Below, piece by piece: positions 1 through 11,634 of a DNA stretch of 64,000 nucleotides. The stretch's first letter is position 1; each line of letters opens with the position of its first letter. Location of the stretch: the NCBI RefSeq assembly GCF_030272615.1, contig NC_081406.1:265637192-265701191 (forward strand). The letters run 5' to 3'. Both the position numbers and the translations under genes were made by a program. The notes beneath the pieces are model-generated. The model saw nothing but the letters and a program-made list of their open reading frames with translations, ran no database searches and had not been told where the DNA came from. The stretch is from Cryptomeria japonica. Its lineage: Eukaryota; Streptophyta; Pinopsida; Cupressales; Cupressaceae.

Positions 1-1236
1 AATTACTCTAGGACTTACTTTTTATGATACTTTTATAAGGGCATGCACCCATGTTGTATGTAATTGTATTGTTATTATAATAGAATTAGTTTCCTCCTTT
101 TGGGTGTGGGGTTATTCTCCTAAAAGGGTCTTGCCATGTGTACCTTTATGTAAATGTTTTGTGAGTTAAATGTATTTGCATCCCTAATTTTTTCATTAAA
201 ATTTACTAGATATGAGCTTTTCCACACCGTAGCTTCCTTTCATATAATGGGATGAGTTACACATTCATTTTGCCTATATGTATACACATCTACATAGAAA
301 TGTAACAAAATGACATTGAGTTATATTAATCTCTAGGCATCATCTAGCCTAGGTTATAAATCTAATTTAAATAAATTGATATTGATATTTGACACCTTTC
401 AATTAATTTATTTTGAAAGTGTTTAAATTAAAATTGTGTGAGAATTTTCTAATCAAAGTTTTGAATAACTTTTAGCGATCCATCATCAAGACAATGATAC
501 CAAATTGAAATGCTGCTATGGATCCATATTTCAATGAAACTTTGTTATGACTCATTCAGTGATCCATGGTATTACTATGAATCCATTGCTCAAAGAAAGT
601 TTGTCATAGATCGTTCGATGGTCCATCTCTTAACAATCTATAATTTTATAATCATCATCTTAATAATAAATGATTGAATGTGATATTAAATATTGATAAA
701 TAAATTCATATATAATTTTAATTGTAAAAACTTTAAAATTAAACTACAATAAATTGTTGAAAATTTATGTATATAATATTTTAAATATATGTATACTAGT
801 TAATTATTAACTAAAATTATTTATGTAAGATTATATTATTTCCTTAAGCGTATTGGGCCAGATACCATATTTGTTAGGTAATAGTTAGTCGTTGGTAACC
901 CTGAATCACTTCTAAACCATGGCCAATTACTGATGTTGTTTGCTAATTGTGTATCATTAGCCATATTATTCCTTGCCAAAGTAATTTTAAATGGCCCAGG
1001 CCCACAGAGCATAAAATTTTGTTCACAACAACTTTGGATCTAAACAAGAGGGTTCTCAGGCTAATACTTTTCTTGCAACACTAGAGGACAACTGGAACGA
1101 AGGTGAGTTCAACCTTCTAATGCCTCTGCATTTTTCTTTTGGATCTTCCATTTGACATTGATTTTGTGTATTAGATTTCATAAAATGTACTAGATTTGAA
1201 TTAGATTTGGGAATTGGGTATTGATAGAAGGAAACA
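1..1236. other. AT-rich intergenic sequence
   Basis: No coding frame or RNA gene is seen. The stretch is strongly AT-rich between about 640 and 840. Around 477-630 there is an imperfect tandem duplication of about 60-65 bp, built on the phrases 'gatccat' and 'gaaactttgtt/gaaagtttgtc'. A GT at 1101 (context ggtgagtt) could be a splice donor of a lost first exon of the gene that follows, but no matching coding exon can be recognised. Confidence 0.6.
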
Positions 1237-2780
1237 ATGAACTCAACTAGGAGGAGGTCTGATAATGCACAGAAGGCAGTTGTGCCTCTAAGTAATTATG
1301 AGTTTGATTTTGGGTTAGGATCCAACTTTTCTACCAGTCAAAAATCCAAAAGCCTAAAGGAGCAGAAATATAACCCCACTCCAATTCAACCATCTTCAAC
1401 ATCTCAAACTCATAAACCTGCTCCAGCATGGACACCCAATAAGCCCTCATGGACACAACAGCCTTCATATTCCCTTGCTTATAAGCCTTCTCAAGACAGG
1501 GTTTCGAGTGGATGGAGTGGACAATCTAGGATCTCTAGTGGATGGCCTGCCCAACCCAGATGGCTGGGGATATCCATGGAAAGATTTGGGCTAAACCAGA
1601 TTCATCCAAGCAAGTTGCCAGTGGGATTGTTGAAAGTTTGAATTCAAGAGCTGCTCCCCATTTGTTTGAAGATCTGCTTGGGGCAGCCCTAGGGAAGAAA
1701 AAGAACAATACTCCCTTGAAGCAAACTTCCCCTAACACATCCTTTTCCATGAGTGGCATGTCAGCGACATTGCCTAAAGGTGGAGTTTCATTGAAGGATC
1801 AGTGGTCTACTGTACGATCTGCTCCTGTTGAACAGTTTGAGAATTTCGCTGGAGCAAATTCAAATAGCGGAAAGGCTAGTGGTGGTTGTGATCCATTTGA
1901 TGCACTATCTACTTTCTCAAACAAAAGCTTCAACTCATCATAGGAGGGTCATCCATTTGTAGGAAAGTAAGCTCCACTTAAATCTACTTCTACTGTTAGT
2001 CAAGACCCTTTTGCGTCTTCTAGCAATGAAAGAGTCTTTGGAGTTTTTCTAAATATTTGTACAACAAACAACCTTGTAAATGATGATGGATTCAGAGACT
2101 TTTAAAAAGGATCTGCTAGCCACTCTTCTTCTGCCATTGTGAGTGGAGATCCCTTTGCTGCATCCATGAATGTCTCCAATGATCTATTTAGCGGTGCTTC
2201 AATATCCAATTTATCAAATGCAGGGGATCCTTTTTCTTATTTATCTTTTGGGGAAACAGGTGGGAGAAATGGTAATATGCAATTTTTAGATCCACTTTCC
2301 TCATTTGCTTCCTCTACCAAAGCACCTACTAAAGTTGTTGATCCATTTGAAGCGTTAAACAAAAGTTTTACTTCTCAGAAATAGGTCGCACAAGAGAAGA
2401 GCAAAGATCCCTTGGATTCTTCATTCACATCTTCTACTGCTAGCCAAAGAGGTTTTATAATTCAACCGCATTCTGAGATTGATGATTGGAGCTTGGACGG
2501 TGATTTTGGAGGTGCTGACATAGGTCCTATGACAAAGTTGGAAGGGCTTCCTCCTCCTGCAGGAGTTAATATTTCAATAGCAAAAGATAAAGGTATAGAG
2601 AATTATAAGTAGAGTCAATTTGTAGAGGCCATAAAGTGGCTCTCATGGGCCATGGTTCTTTTAGAAAAGGGCGGCATAGACTATGGTGTTTCTACAGAGG
2701 TCTTAACTTGCAAAGCATCATGCTACAAAGAAGTAGGAGAATACAAAAAAGCTATTGCTGAATTTTCTCAGGTAGACATC
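1237..2780 (+). pseudogene. Broken DPF-motif / TPR protein gene
   Basis: The frame opens with ATG at 1237 and shifts once at about 1545-1560. From there it stays in one frame to the end, interrupted by stops at 1941, 1968, 2103, 2382 and 2610. The product is Ser/Pro-rich at the N-terminus and has repeated DPF/DPL motifs (GDPFAAS, GDPFSYL, CDPFDAL, VDPFEAL) of the kind that bind clathrin-adaptor appendages. Near the end is a conserved stretch (EIDDWSLDGDFGG, then LPPPAGV) and the first helices of a TPR-like region (KWLSWAMVLLEK, ASCYKEVGEYKKAIAEFSQ). The homology stops abruptly near 2775, where further TPR helices would be expected. No introns are visible, so this may be a retrocopy or a fragment captured by a mobile element. 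The family call rests on motif recall and is moderate; the broken state is clear. Confidence 0.6.
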
Positions 2781-3428
2781 GGTGGAGACACTCAGTCTAT
2801 GAGAAGCTTTAACCGAGATGGGAGTGAGAGTGATGATTATGAGACACGATCATCTAGCAGTGGAGGGAGCAATAGTGGGGATGGTGGCGGACATGACATT
2901 TAGATGCCTCAGGTTGGATATGTGCTAGCTACAGAGGGAGGTGGCAAGGAGGAGGGTGAGGATGAGAAGGTTTTGAGATCTCGAATTAGGGGCTTAGAGG
3001 ATCTATTTGTCACATTGCGACAATGTTAGATGGATGATATGGAGCACTTCCATAGAGCATATGGTTCTTTAGAGGTAGAGAGGGATCAGATTGTGGGAGA
3101 GAGGGATAGGGCTATTGCGGATAGAGATCGTCTCTAGCGAGAGTGAGATGATGTAGTTTGGAGGGCACAAGTGGTCATGGATGCTTACGATCACTTGTTT
3201 GGCCTAGGGATTGATGAGCGGAGACAGTCAGATAGATTCTTCATTGTTTCTTAGGAGGCTATATATTACATATAGGCATATGAGAGAGTCATTCTTGAGG
3301 ATCAGAGAAGACCTAGCTATCAAGCTTATAGATCTCAAAGTGGATCTGGCAAGGACATGAGTCGACGAATGAGAAACAGAGGCATAATGGGTCCTCCTAG
3401 TTCATCATCGGGTCATCCTAGGCTATGA
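2781..3428 (+). pseudogene. Decayed coiled-coil reading frame, unknown
   Basis: This continues in the same frame as the preceding TPR remnant but has a different character. It begins with a Ser/Gly/Asp-rich linker, followed by a charged region with heptad-like leucines (LRSRIRGLEDLF) and Glu/Arg/Asp repeats (VERDQIVGERDRAIADRDR), and ends in a Ser-rich tail at a TGA at 3426. Stops lie at 2901, 3027, 3135 and 3144, and more follow. At 3135 and 3144 they sit where Gln or Arg would fit the charged pattern, consistent with CAG to TAG and CGA to TGA decay. It may be a gag-like or transposon-associated ORF. I do not recognise the family. Confidence 0.4.
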
Positions 3429-3545
3429 TTGAGAAAACAGGATCCACCTGGGGATATGGGTAGTGTCGGTTGAGACACTGTCTTGTACTTGATATGATGT
3501 ATTGTGACACTTTTTGAGATATATATGATATGCATCTGGATGCGT

Positions 3546-3980
3546 CTATTCTAGCTCCAAAAGTGACCTGTCATACCAACGACATGCATCATGGACATGT
3601 TCGAGACATGCATAGCCCATGCATACCATAGCCCATACCATGCCCATTTGGTGCAGGCGCAGGACCCACCGAAAATGACATGGAGTTGTCCTGGAGTCGG
3701 TAGATTCAAACGTCGGGGCCCACATGAAACTATGTGGACATGCCGAAAAATGGCAAATCGTGGGCCATGGCTCGAGCTGATGTGTTGTGCCTAACACACA
3801 CATTAAAAGCCATAGAAAACAAACATCCGGTGGCAAGTGTTGATGATCGCTTTCGGATGCTAAAACGGCGGGAAAAAGAGGTCGTGGGCTTCCAAACCGT
3901 GGTGGTTTTCTCGCACGTGCTACTGATAGGTGGTTCCTTACTCAATCAATCTGTCAATCACAGTTGTTCAGTGAAAACTG
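3546..3980 (+). mobile_element. Fragment of a TIR DNA element, variant end
   Basis: It begins with an end motif CTATTCTAGCTCCAAAA, then a variant subterminal sequence rich in ACATGCAT. The interior (about 3590-3780) resembles the reverse complement of about 39930-40110, so at least two diverged copies lie in this window in opposite orientation. ORFs of 67-96 codons occur on both strands over this stretch and look like chance frames. No coding function is seen. Confidence 0.5.
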
Positions 3981-3983
3981 ACA

Positions 3984-4131
3984 CCATAGCTCCAAAACAG
4001 ACCTTTCGTATAGCGTGTTAGTCCGTAACAGGTTAGTCAATCGCAACTGCTAACTGCAAAATCGACGGTGTAAAATGCGAGACAAACACGTGTGTTAGTC
4101 AAACTGTACTATCTTTTTGGAGCCAGAATAG
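3984..4131 (+). repeat. ~150 bp TIR unit with inverted ends
   Basis: The unit opens with a degenerate end (CCATAGCTCCAAAACAGACC) and closes with the inverted end (TTTTTGGAGCCAGAATAG). Between them, in order, are the phrases shared by the whole family: 'gcgtgttag', 'ggttagtcaatcgcaac', 'gcaaaatcgacggtgtaaaa', and a degenerate form of the palindrome around ACACGTGTGTTAGTC. It is the same size and layout as 24219-24374. Confidence 0.7.
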
Positions 4132-5214
4132 ACACGTCCAACACGTCCCACCATTTTCTGCGACTCCGTGGCCTCATGTGGAAAAACACGCGTGTTAGGG
4201 CTCCACGTGTTAGGTGGACTGTACAACCGGACCTCCCGCCATTTTCTGATTGTTGTGGAAAAAAGGGGACAAGCATAAAGGGATGGACGGACTAATGCAC
4301 GATTAGATAAAGGACTCCAAAGCCCTAATTTGTTGTTCCAGTGTTATGTTGTTTTGAAGGCGTTTTTGAATGTTGTTATTGAAGGCATTTTTTAAGGCAT
4401 TTTTGAAGGCAAAGAAGGGTTTGAAGGAGGCAGCGAGGACTTAGTTTTGAAGGGCAGCCTGCATTCATTTATGAAGGTTAACAGGTATGTTGAGTTACAG
4501 TTGGAAAATTTGCATGTTTTATTGCTTTTTTGAGTAGTCGTTCTTTCATATTTGTATACGTTGTACGAAAATTATATTGTCCTGTTTTTGCTTTAGTTAT
4601 TCTTGTTTTTTTGTAGCTTGAAATTATTCAGGTTAGGATTAGATATAGGGCTCGATGCGTGTTTGTTGGCTCCAAAAAGCCGCTGTAAAACGCGTGTTAG
4701 TATGTCTGTAGTGTCGTTTTGCTGGGTTTTTGGTGTCTATTAGTATCTGTGTATTGTCGTTTTGGTCTGTCATTTCTATAGCACTTTTCGGTTATCTGCA
4801 AGACAATATTTGGTTTTTGTTGGTTCTCCGATGTAACTGCCATTGCCTTATTAATTTAATCAGCGAGAGTAATGCCGATAGGTCCAACCTTGGATTTCCA
4901 TGCGTTGTTATCAGTTTTGCCACTTCTCTGATGGATTTCCATGCGTTGTTAGTCGCGCAATAGCTGCGGCCTTGTCAACTCCACCATACGCACTGAGTAA
5001 CACGCGATTAACAATTAACAGTAATATTAAAATTATCTTCAAATGATTCAAATGAATATGTAGAAATACCCATATAAATTTGTAATTAATTTTACACAGG
5101 GATTTTTGTCTGGTTTTTTTAATATGATTTACTATTAATTGCATAAAATAGTCTAAAATAGCAAAAAAATGTCTATTTTGGAGCTGTGGCCGAACGCGTA
5201 ACCTATCGCTAACA
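4132..5214. other. Non-coding, with scattered TIR-family remnants
   Basis: Short pieces of the TIR family recur, such as 'acacgcgtgttag' near 4190 and 'ggctccaaaaagc' near 4667 followed by 'aaaacgcgtgttag'. The rest is AT-rich. ORFs of 67-120 codons here have no recognisable product. 'TTGTTGTTTTGAAGGC'-like phrases repeat three to four times at 4345-4440 with spacing of about 25-30 bp. Confidence 0.45.
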
Positions 5215-5890
5215 CACTGTTTTTGGTCCCTGTTTCCCTCTCGATAGCCGAAACATAGACCGATATGTCCCATTGGGTATCAGCATAGTTCAATTTATGT
5301 CCCTCGAATGCCCCAATCAGTCCACATAAATCACATCGGGTATCGGCATAAATCACCCCGAAGAACTCCTAGCCACTCTCCATCTGCCTTAATAGTCCTA
5401 TCGGGACTCGGCATAGCAAAAAACTGCTTCATCCAATGTCCCGATGAGTCCTAATGCATGTTTACTTTATCGGTATAATTTACACCGATATCCCCGCAAG
5501 TGCTTTTATCTTCATCGGGGGTCAGAATAGCCTTTTTCTATTCCTCCTGAAGTCCCGATATGTCTCCGATGCACTTTTATGCTTAATGCTTCGGAGTTTG
5601 TTTTATCGGTATAGGTAATACCGATGGTTTCGCCTTCCCCATTCTCCATGTCATCGGGAATCGATATAACTATTTTTGCACTATCCTGATATGGTCTTTT
5701 TCTCTGATATGGTCGTTTTAAAAAAAAAAGCAGGACTAGTCTGATATGCCGGGCCCACCATCCTTTTGTTTCTTTGTGAAAGATAAACTCCATGCTATTT
5801 CACCCAATGAAATAATGTAGACCGTCAGATCCTTTTCAAGATGCACCTTCTTTACTTTCCATGTCATCCTCGCACTGGGCCCACTTCCCT
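5215..5890 (+). repeat. CCGAT-rich block, forward arm
   Basis: A dense run of CCGAT/ATCGG motifs ('gatagccgaaacatagaccgatatgt', '...atcggtataggtaataccgat...') ends in a conserved segment with GGGCCCACC and 'cccacttccctttc'. The same block appears in reverse orientation at 15170-15900 and again at 15976-16490, making a long inverted repeat about 9-10 kb apart. The 93-codon minus-strand ORF inside it (5512-5793) is matched in the inverted copy but is frameshifted in the third copy, so I treat it as non-coding. Confidence 0.7.
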
Positions 5891-6169
5891 TTCACTGCTT
5901 CGTGATAGGTTAGTCAATCGTAACCACTAACTGCAGAATCGACGGTGTAAAACACGTGACTAACATGCGTGTTACTCATTACTGACCGAGTATCGGTATA
6001 GCAGACCGAGATTGCTCCCGATAGCCGAAACATAGACCGATATGTCCCATCGGGTATCGGCATAGTTCAATTTATGTTCCTCGAATGCCCCGATGAGTCC
6101 GCATTGTGACCAAGTCCCCCACGTTATCGGCATAAATCACCCCGAAGAACTCCTAGCAACTCTCCATCT

Positions 6170-8750
6170 GCCTACATAGTGCTATCGGGACTCGGCATAG
6201 CACAAAATTGCTTCTTTCGATCTCTCGATGAGTCCTAATGCATGTTTACTCTATTGGTATAGGTTACACCGATATCCCCACAGGTGCTTTTATCTTGATC
6301 GGGGGTTAGAATAGCCTTTTTCTATTCCTCCCAAAGTCTCGATATTTCTTCGATGCACTTTTATGCTTAATGCTTTGGACTTTGTTTTATCGGTATAGAT
6401 AATACCGATGGTTCTACCTTCCCCATTCTCCATGTCATACAGTGTCTTAGCGACAGGTTAGTCAATCTCAACCACGTGTTACCAACAAGTTAGACAATTG
6501 CAGAATGTTGGTCGCATTATGGATGGTGTAAAATGGACTACTAACACGCCTTAATAGTCCTATCAGGACTCGGCATAGCATAATAGTGCTTCTTTCGATC
6601 TCCTGATGAGTCCTAATGTATGTTTACTTTATCAGTATAGTTTACACCGATATCCCCGCAGGAGCTTTTATCTTCATCGGGGGTCGGAATACCATTTTTC
6701 CATTCCTCCCAAAGTCCCGATCAGTCTCTGATGCACTTTTATGCTTAATGCTTCCAAGTTTGTTTTATCGGTATAGGTAATACCGATGGTTCCGCCTTCC
6801 CCATTCTCCATGTCATACGATAGGTTAGTCAATCTCAACCGTGCATTACCAATAGGTTAGACAATCGCAGAATGTTGGTCACATTATAGACAGTGTAAAA
6901 CACACTACTAACACGCCTTAATAGTCCTATCGGGACTCGGCATAGCATACAAATGCTTCTTCCGATCTCCCGATGAGTCCTTATGCATGTTTACTTTATC
7001 GGTATAGTTTACACCGATATCCCCGCAGGAGCTTTTACCTTCATCGGGGGTCAGGATGCCATTTTTCCATTCCTCCCAAAGTCCCGATCAGTCTCCGATG
7101 CACTTTTATGCTTAATGCTTCAGAGTTTGTTTTATCGGTATAGGTAATACCAATGGTTCCGCCTTCCCCATTCTCCATGTCATACAGTGTCTTAGCGACA
7201 AGTTAGTCAATCTCAACCGCACGTTACCGATAGGTTAGACAATCGTAGAATGTTGGTCGCATTATGGACGATGTAAAACGGTCTACTAACACGCCTTAAT
7301 ATTCCTATCGGGACTCGTCATAGCATTATAGTGCTTCTTCTGATCTCCCGATGAGTCCTAATGCATGTTTACTTTATCGGTATAGTTCACACCAATATCC
7401 CCGTAGGAGCTTTTATCTTCATCGAGGGTCGGAATACCATTTTTCCATTCCTCTTGAAGTCCCAATCAGTCTCCGATGCACTTCTATGCTTAATGCTTCC
7501 GAGTTTGTTTTATCGGTACAGGTAATACCAATGGTTCCGCCTTCCCCATTCTCCATGTCATACAGTGTCTTAGCGACAAGTTAGTCAATCTCAACTGCAC
7601 GTTACCGACAGGTTAGACAATCGTAGAATGTTGGTCGCATTATGGATGGTGTAAAACAGACTACTAACACGCCTTAATAGTCCTATCGGGACTTGGCATA
7701 GCATAATAGTGCTTCTTCTGATCTCCCGATGAGTCCTTATGCATGTTTACTTTATCGGTATAGTTTACACCGATATCCTCGCAGGAGCTTTTATCTTCAT
7801 CGGGGGTCGGAATACAATTTTTTCATTCCTCCCGAAGTCCCGATCAGTCTCCGACGCACTTTTATGCTTAATGCTTCCGAGTTTTTTAATCGGTATAGGT
7901 AATACCGATGGTTCCGCCTTCCCCATTCTCCATGTCATACAGTGTCTTAGCGACAAGTTAATCAATCTCAACCGCACGTTATTGACAGGTTAGACAATCG
8001 CAAAATGTTGGTCGCATTATGGACGGTGTAAAACAGACTACTAACATGCCTTAATAGTCCTATCGGGACTCGACATAGCATAATAGTGCTTCGTCCGATC
8101 TCCCGATGAGTCCTAATTCATGTTTACTTTATCGGTATAGTTTACACTGATATCCCCATAGGAGTTTTTATCTTCATCGGGGGTGGGAATACCATTTTTC
8201 CATTCCTCCTGAAGTCCCAATCAGTCTCTGATGCACTTTTATGCTTAATGCTTCCGAATTTGTTTTATCGATATAGGTAATACCGATGGTTCCGCCTTCC
8301 CCATTCTCTATGTCATACAGTGTCTTAGCGACAGGTTAGTCAATCTCAACCACGCGTTACCGATAGGTTAGACAATCACAGAACATTGGTCGCATTATGG
8401 ACAGTGTAAAACAGACTACTAACACGCCTTAATAGTCCTATCGAGACTCGACATAGCATAATAGTGCTTCTTCCGATCTCCCGATGAGTCCTAATGCATG
8501 TTTATTTTATCGGTATAGTTTACACCGATATCCCCGCAGGAGATTTTATCTTCATCGGGGGTCGGAATACCATTTTTCCATTCCTCCCGAAGTCTCGATC
8601 AGTCTCCGATGCACTTTTATGCGTAATGCTTCCGAGTTTATTTTATCGGTATAGGTAATACCGATGGTTCCGCCTTCCCCATTCTCCATGTCATTAGGGA
8701 TCGATATAACTATTTTTGCACTATCCCGATATGGTAAATTTCAAAAACCC
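6170..8750 (+). repeat. ~378 bp tandem array with paired palindromes
   Basis: A recurrent 'gccttaatagtcctatc' marks unit starts at 6548, 6915, 7293, 7671, 8048 and 8426, giving spacings of 367, 378, 378, 377 and 378 bp. A more diverged partial unit precedes them from about 6170. Each unit holds two hairpin-like sites. One is ATCGGTAT-N5-ATACCGAT with perfect 8 bp arms (for example at 6767-6787); the other is a 7-of-8 version with ACACCGAT. Each also has several single CCGAT words and a subterminal piece ('gttagtcaatctcaacc...gttggtcgcattatgg'). Small ORFs in the array (7351, 7739) are repeat frames. Confidence 0.85.
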
Positions 8751-8764
8751 TAAACCTTCAGACA

Positions 8765-8893
8765 GATAGTATGGATTGACTGACACGCGTGTTAGTCTCA
8801 CATTTTACACTGTCGATTTTACAATTAACGGTTGCGATTGTCTAGCCTCTAACTAACACGCTGTACGACAGTTCAGTTTTGGAGCTAGAATAG
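8765..8893 (-). repeat. TIR unit, inverted end
   Basis: It contains a one-mismatch copy of the 20 bp palindrome (GACTGACACGCGTGTTAGTC), then 'cgattttacaattaacggttgcgattg', and ends with TTTTGGAGCTAGAATAG at 8893. It therefore points leftward and may close the array-bearing element on its inner side. Confidence 0.7.
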
Positions 8894-8923
8894 TCATCCC
8901 TTCCAGAGGCAATATGGCTGAAG

Positions 8924-9075
8924 CTATTCTAGCTTCAAAACAGACCTTTTGGACAACGTGTTAGCGACAGGTTAGTCAATCGCAAACAATTTATTAGAAA
9001 ATCAACGGTTTAACAGGCGCGACTAACATGACTGTTAGTCAATCCATAGTGTTAGTCAATCGTTGCTCGTTAATC
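8924..9075 (+). repeat. TIR unit, forward end
   Basis: It starts CTATTCTAGCTTCAAAACAG and continues with 'gcgttag...ggttagtcaatcgcaaac', then a degenerate palindrome ('gcgactaacatgactgttagtc'). With the unit ending at 8893 it forms two TIR ends back to back, 30 bp apart, as if two elements abut or one inserted beside another. Confidence 0.65.
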
Positions 9076-9323
9076 GAAGAAACTTTTGATTAGCTGTGTG
9101 CATCATATGGAAATGTGTAAGTCTAAAAAAACGTCCACAGACTATTGTGCAAAAATTTAGATTGTAGAATAACATGGAACATGTGGTGGATGAACTTAGT
9201 TATTAGAAAGCACTAAAAAATTAAGGCATAGGTTGATAAAAATTGAAATAATTTATAGACGTTGTTGTTAGTTTGACATATTTGCATGTCCATTTTGGAA
9301 TAACAGGTATCTTGATTTTAAAC

Positions 9324-10100
9324 ATGGAGGCCAACTTTTCTTTAGAAACAACCAAAACACAGGTCGCATTTTGGGGACGAATAAGCGATGAGAGGTTGAT
9401 GAACTTGTTTATTTATGAAGACACCTCATTCCTGTCTGTAGTGAAGTTGATCCTTGGGCCTGAGTACGTAGAAGGTGGATGGAAGTACAGAATGAATGCG
9501 GACATAGTGTCTATGTTTATGGCATGGTGTTTCGAGCTTCGACCTATTCTGAAAGTCAGAGAAATCATGAACAGGTGTGTGAAGAAGGAATGGCTAGGCG
9601 GAATGGAAGCCTTATTAGGATTGGCATGAGACATGGACGGCTTTGAAAGTGTGGGCAAAGCATGGATTCACGTGAGTGAATTCAGTCCTCCCTTGTGACC
9701 CTTTCTTGCTCTGGAGTGTGACATTCAATAAAGAGGCCAGAAGAAGTGTAGCACAGGCTGGGATGTATGGTATTGTGCAATACCTTGAGATGGTCAATAT
9801 CTGGGAAGTGCGTGTGGAGATGGGAAAATGGGGACCTTGGTCGGAATATAGAGCACTTGTGCAACGAATAGTTCCTGCATGCACAAAATGATGGGGTCGA
9901 CCTTGTGGAAGAACAACTAAGAAGGGTCGTGTGCTGTAGTTCGGTGAAGGCTCCAGTAGGGAGACAGAAATTAACCAAGTTAGGAACATGGAAGTGTTGG
10001 ACGTGGAAGAGGGCACGGTCACTGTTCATGTGGTGTAGCGAGATGGCACATACAACCCTTTTTGAAGCAAGGACTGTGTTTTTTTTTTTAAAATGTTTCT
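9324..10100 (+). pseudogene. Unknown gene fragment, possibly two exons
   Basis: An ATG at 9324 follows an acceptor-like 'aataacag' and opens 101 codons to a TGA at 9627. The protein is Met/Trp/Glu-rich with no motif I know (it includes VAFWGRISDERL and GPEYVEGGWKYRM). Reading past the stop, the same frame reaches a good donor (GTGAGT, 9672). A second frame from 9676 to 9891 looks coding in composition (KEARRSVAQAGMYGIVQYLE), and more charged sequence follows to about 10090. Minus-strand ORFs of 135 and 115 codons overlap but look like shadows. It lies between the array at 6-9 kb and gene A, with opposite orientation to gene A. I assign no function. Confidence 0.35.
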
Positions 10101-11634
10101 GAATGTGTTATGTATGGACCGTTATGTATACCGTCCACCGACTTAGATGGTCTAGTCGGCTAGCCATCGAGGTTTATCTTGCAGAATTTAAACATTTTCA
10201 GAATTAATATAAAATATAGCTTTACCGGATAAATAAAAACTTTGTTGACACCAACTGGTACTTTTATCTTCTCTGTTTTGAAATTGTTGTTAACATTTTA
10301 TTATATATGGTGGAAAAACAAATGTTTTTTATTGTATGTGCATGAAATTGTTGTATAACATCAAAGTCAAGCATTTCAATATATATGACTACAAATACAA
10401 TTAAATTCTTGTAGGACAATTGAGTTTCAATTCTAGTCATTTTGGTCATTCTCAAAGCATTTTATATGCCATTTTGGTCATAACCAATACTTCATCGGTT
10501 GCCCAACCACCGATTTGCTAAAAAAATGCAAAGTTTCTCAAAAAGTTGCAAAAAGTTGTCAAGCAACAATGACAACTTTTGGTCAAATGTGCATTTTTGC
10601 CTTTTATGCATTTTTACTTATACTGAACCTCCTAGCATGACTTCCTAACATTAAACTGATATGCCTAAATGCCTAATGAGGCTTTAGAAGTCGTTTTTGA
10701 TCGTAATGCAAATTTATGCTTTTTTGGGCTTACAAGGGCTCATAGGCCAGATTTGACAAAAGTAGCAACCTAGGGGACAATCATCCTTGAAATGACTATC
10801 AAACACACATGTGGAGCTCTGAGTATTCCATTATTCAAACACCTAATCCAAAATATGGATCATCAGCTCAAAATGTGGAAAATGCATATAAAATGGTAAA
10901 TAGTTTCCTAACCATGAAGTAGTGCGATCGGCCTTGGGCAACGAATAGGGATGGTCGAAGACCAATTCCCTCTGCACTTTAGACTCCACTAAACCTAGGT
11001 TTCAGAATAATACTTAGGAGCTAATGCATATTAAATTAGGATCTCAAAGAATTAACAACAGAGCAGTGCCTCTATCTCAGAATATAATGATACTTTGTGG
11101 ACAGATAACATTATCAACTCAAGAGACAATATGAATAATCAATATAATGGTTCAGTATGTCTCACATAAACAATAAGAACCCAATCTCACATTTAATGTA
11201 ATGGAATGTGATTCACATTACAACATATTCTTAAACAGATTTATGAAGAGGACAAAGCATGTATCATCAACAAAGAAAGTAATCAGTACATTTGAAGTAG
11301 AAACAGTGAATCTTGTATATTAATGTCTGAGAAATGACAGTACATAGAAGCTACCCACTTGGAGATACTTCATTGCAATTTTCTTACACAAAATGACACT
11401 TTTGCTTCCTATAAAATTTAATAATACACATGACTTTCAGTCCTTACAGCAATGATGTTCCAAAACCCCCCAAAAAAAAACTCCCTTTGTTACGCAAGAT
11501 GACTCAATACAAATACAAATGCTGAAAGATGGGAATGAAAGGACACACCCTTTCATTATCTTAACAACTATGTGAACAGAAATTAAAACGCCTAACCAAG
11601 ATATCAATTACATTACATAAAGTCAAACACCACA
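10101..11634. other. AT-rich non-coding stretch
   Basis: No sustained coding frame, RNA gene or clear repeat is seen. A poly-T run lies at 10080-10090 and a run of nine A at 11472-11480. The stretch would be the 3' flank of minus-strand gene A (stop at 11635) and the 3' flank of the plus-strand fragment ending near 10100, so both genes converge here. Confidence 0.5.

Noticed and set aside
3546-4021. ORFs of 67-96 codons on both strands
   Set aside because: They fall entirely in a TIR-element fragment, are antisense to each other and are not kept in the 39.9 kb copy.
6170-8750. Regularly spaced repeats that might suggest a CRISPR-like array
   Set aside because: Units are ~378 bp direct repeats with no short-repeat/spacer structure, in plant nuclear DNA.
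9615-10029. Minus-strand ORFs of 135 and 115 codons
   Set aside because: They overlap each other and a plus-strand frame with better coding character; both are Ser/His/Thr-rich shadows.
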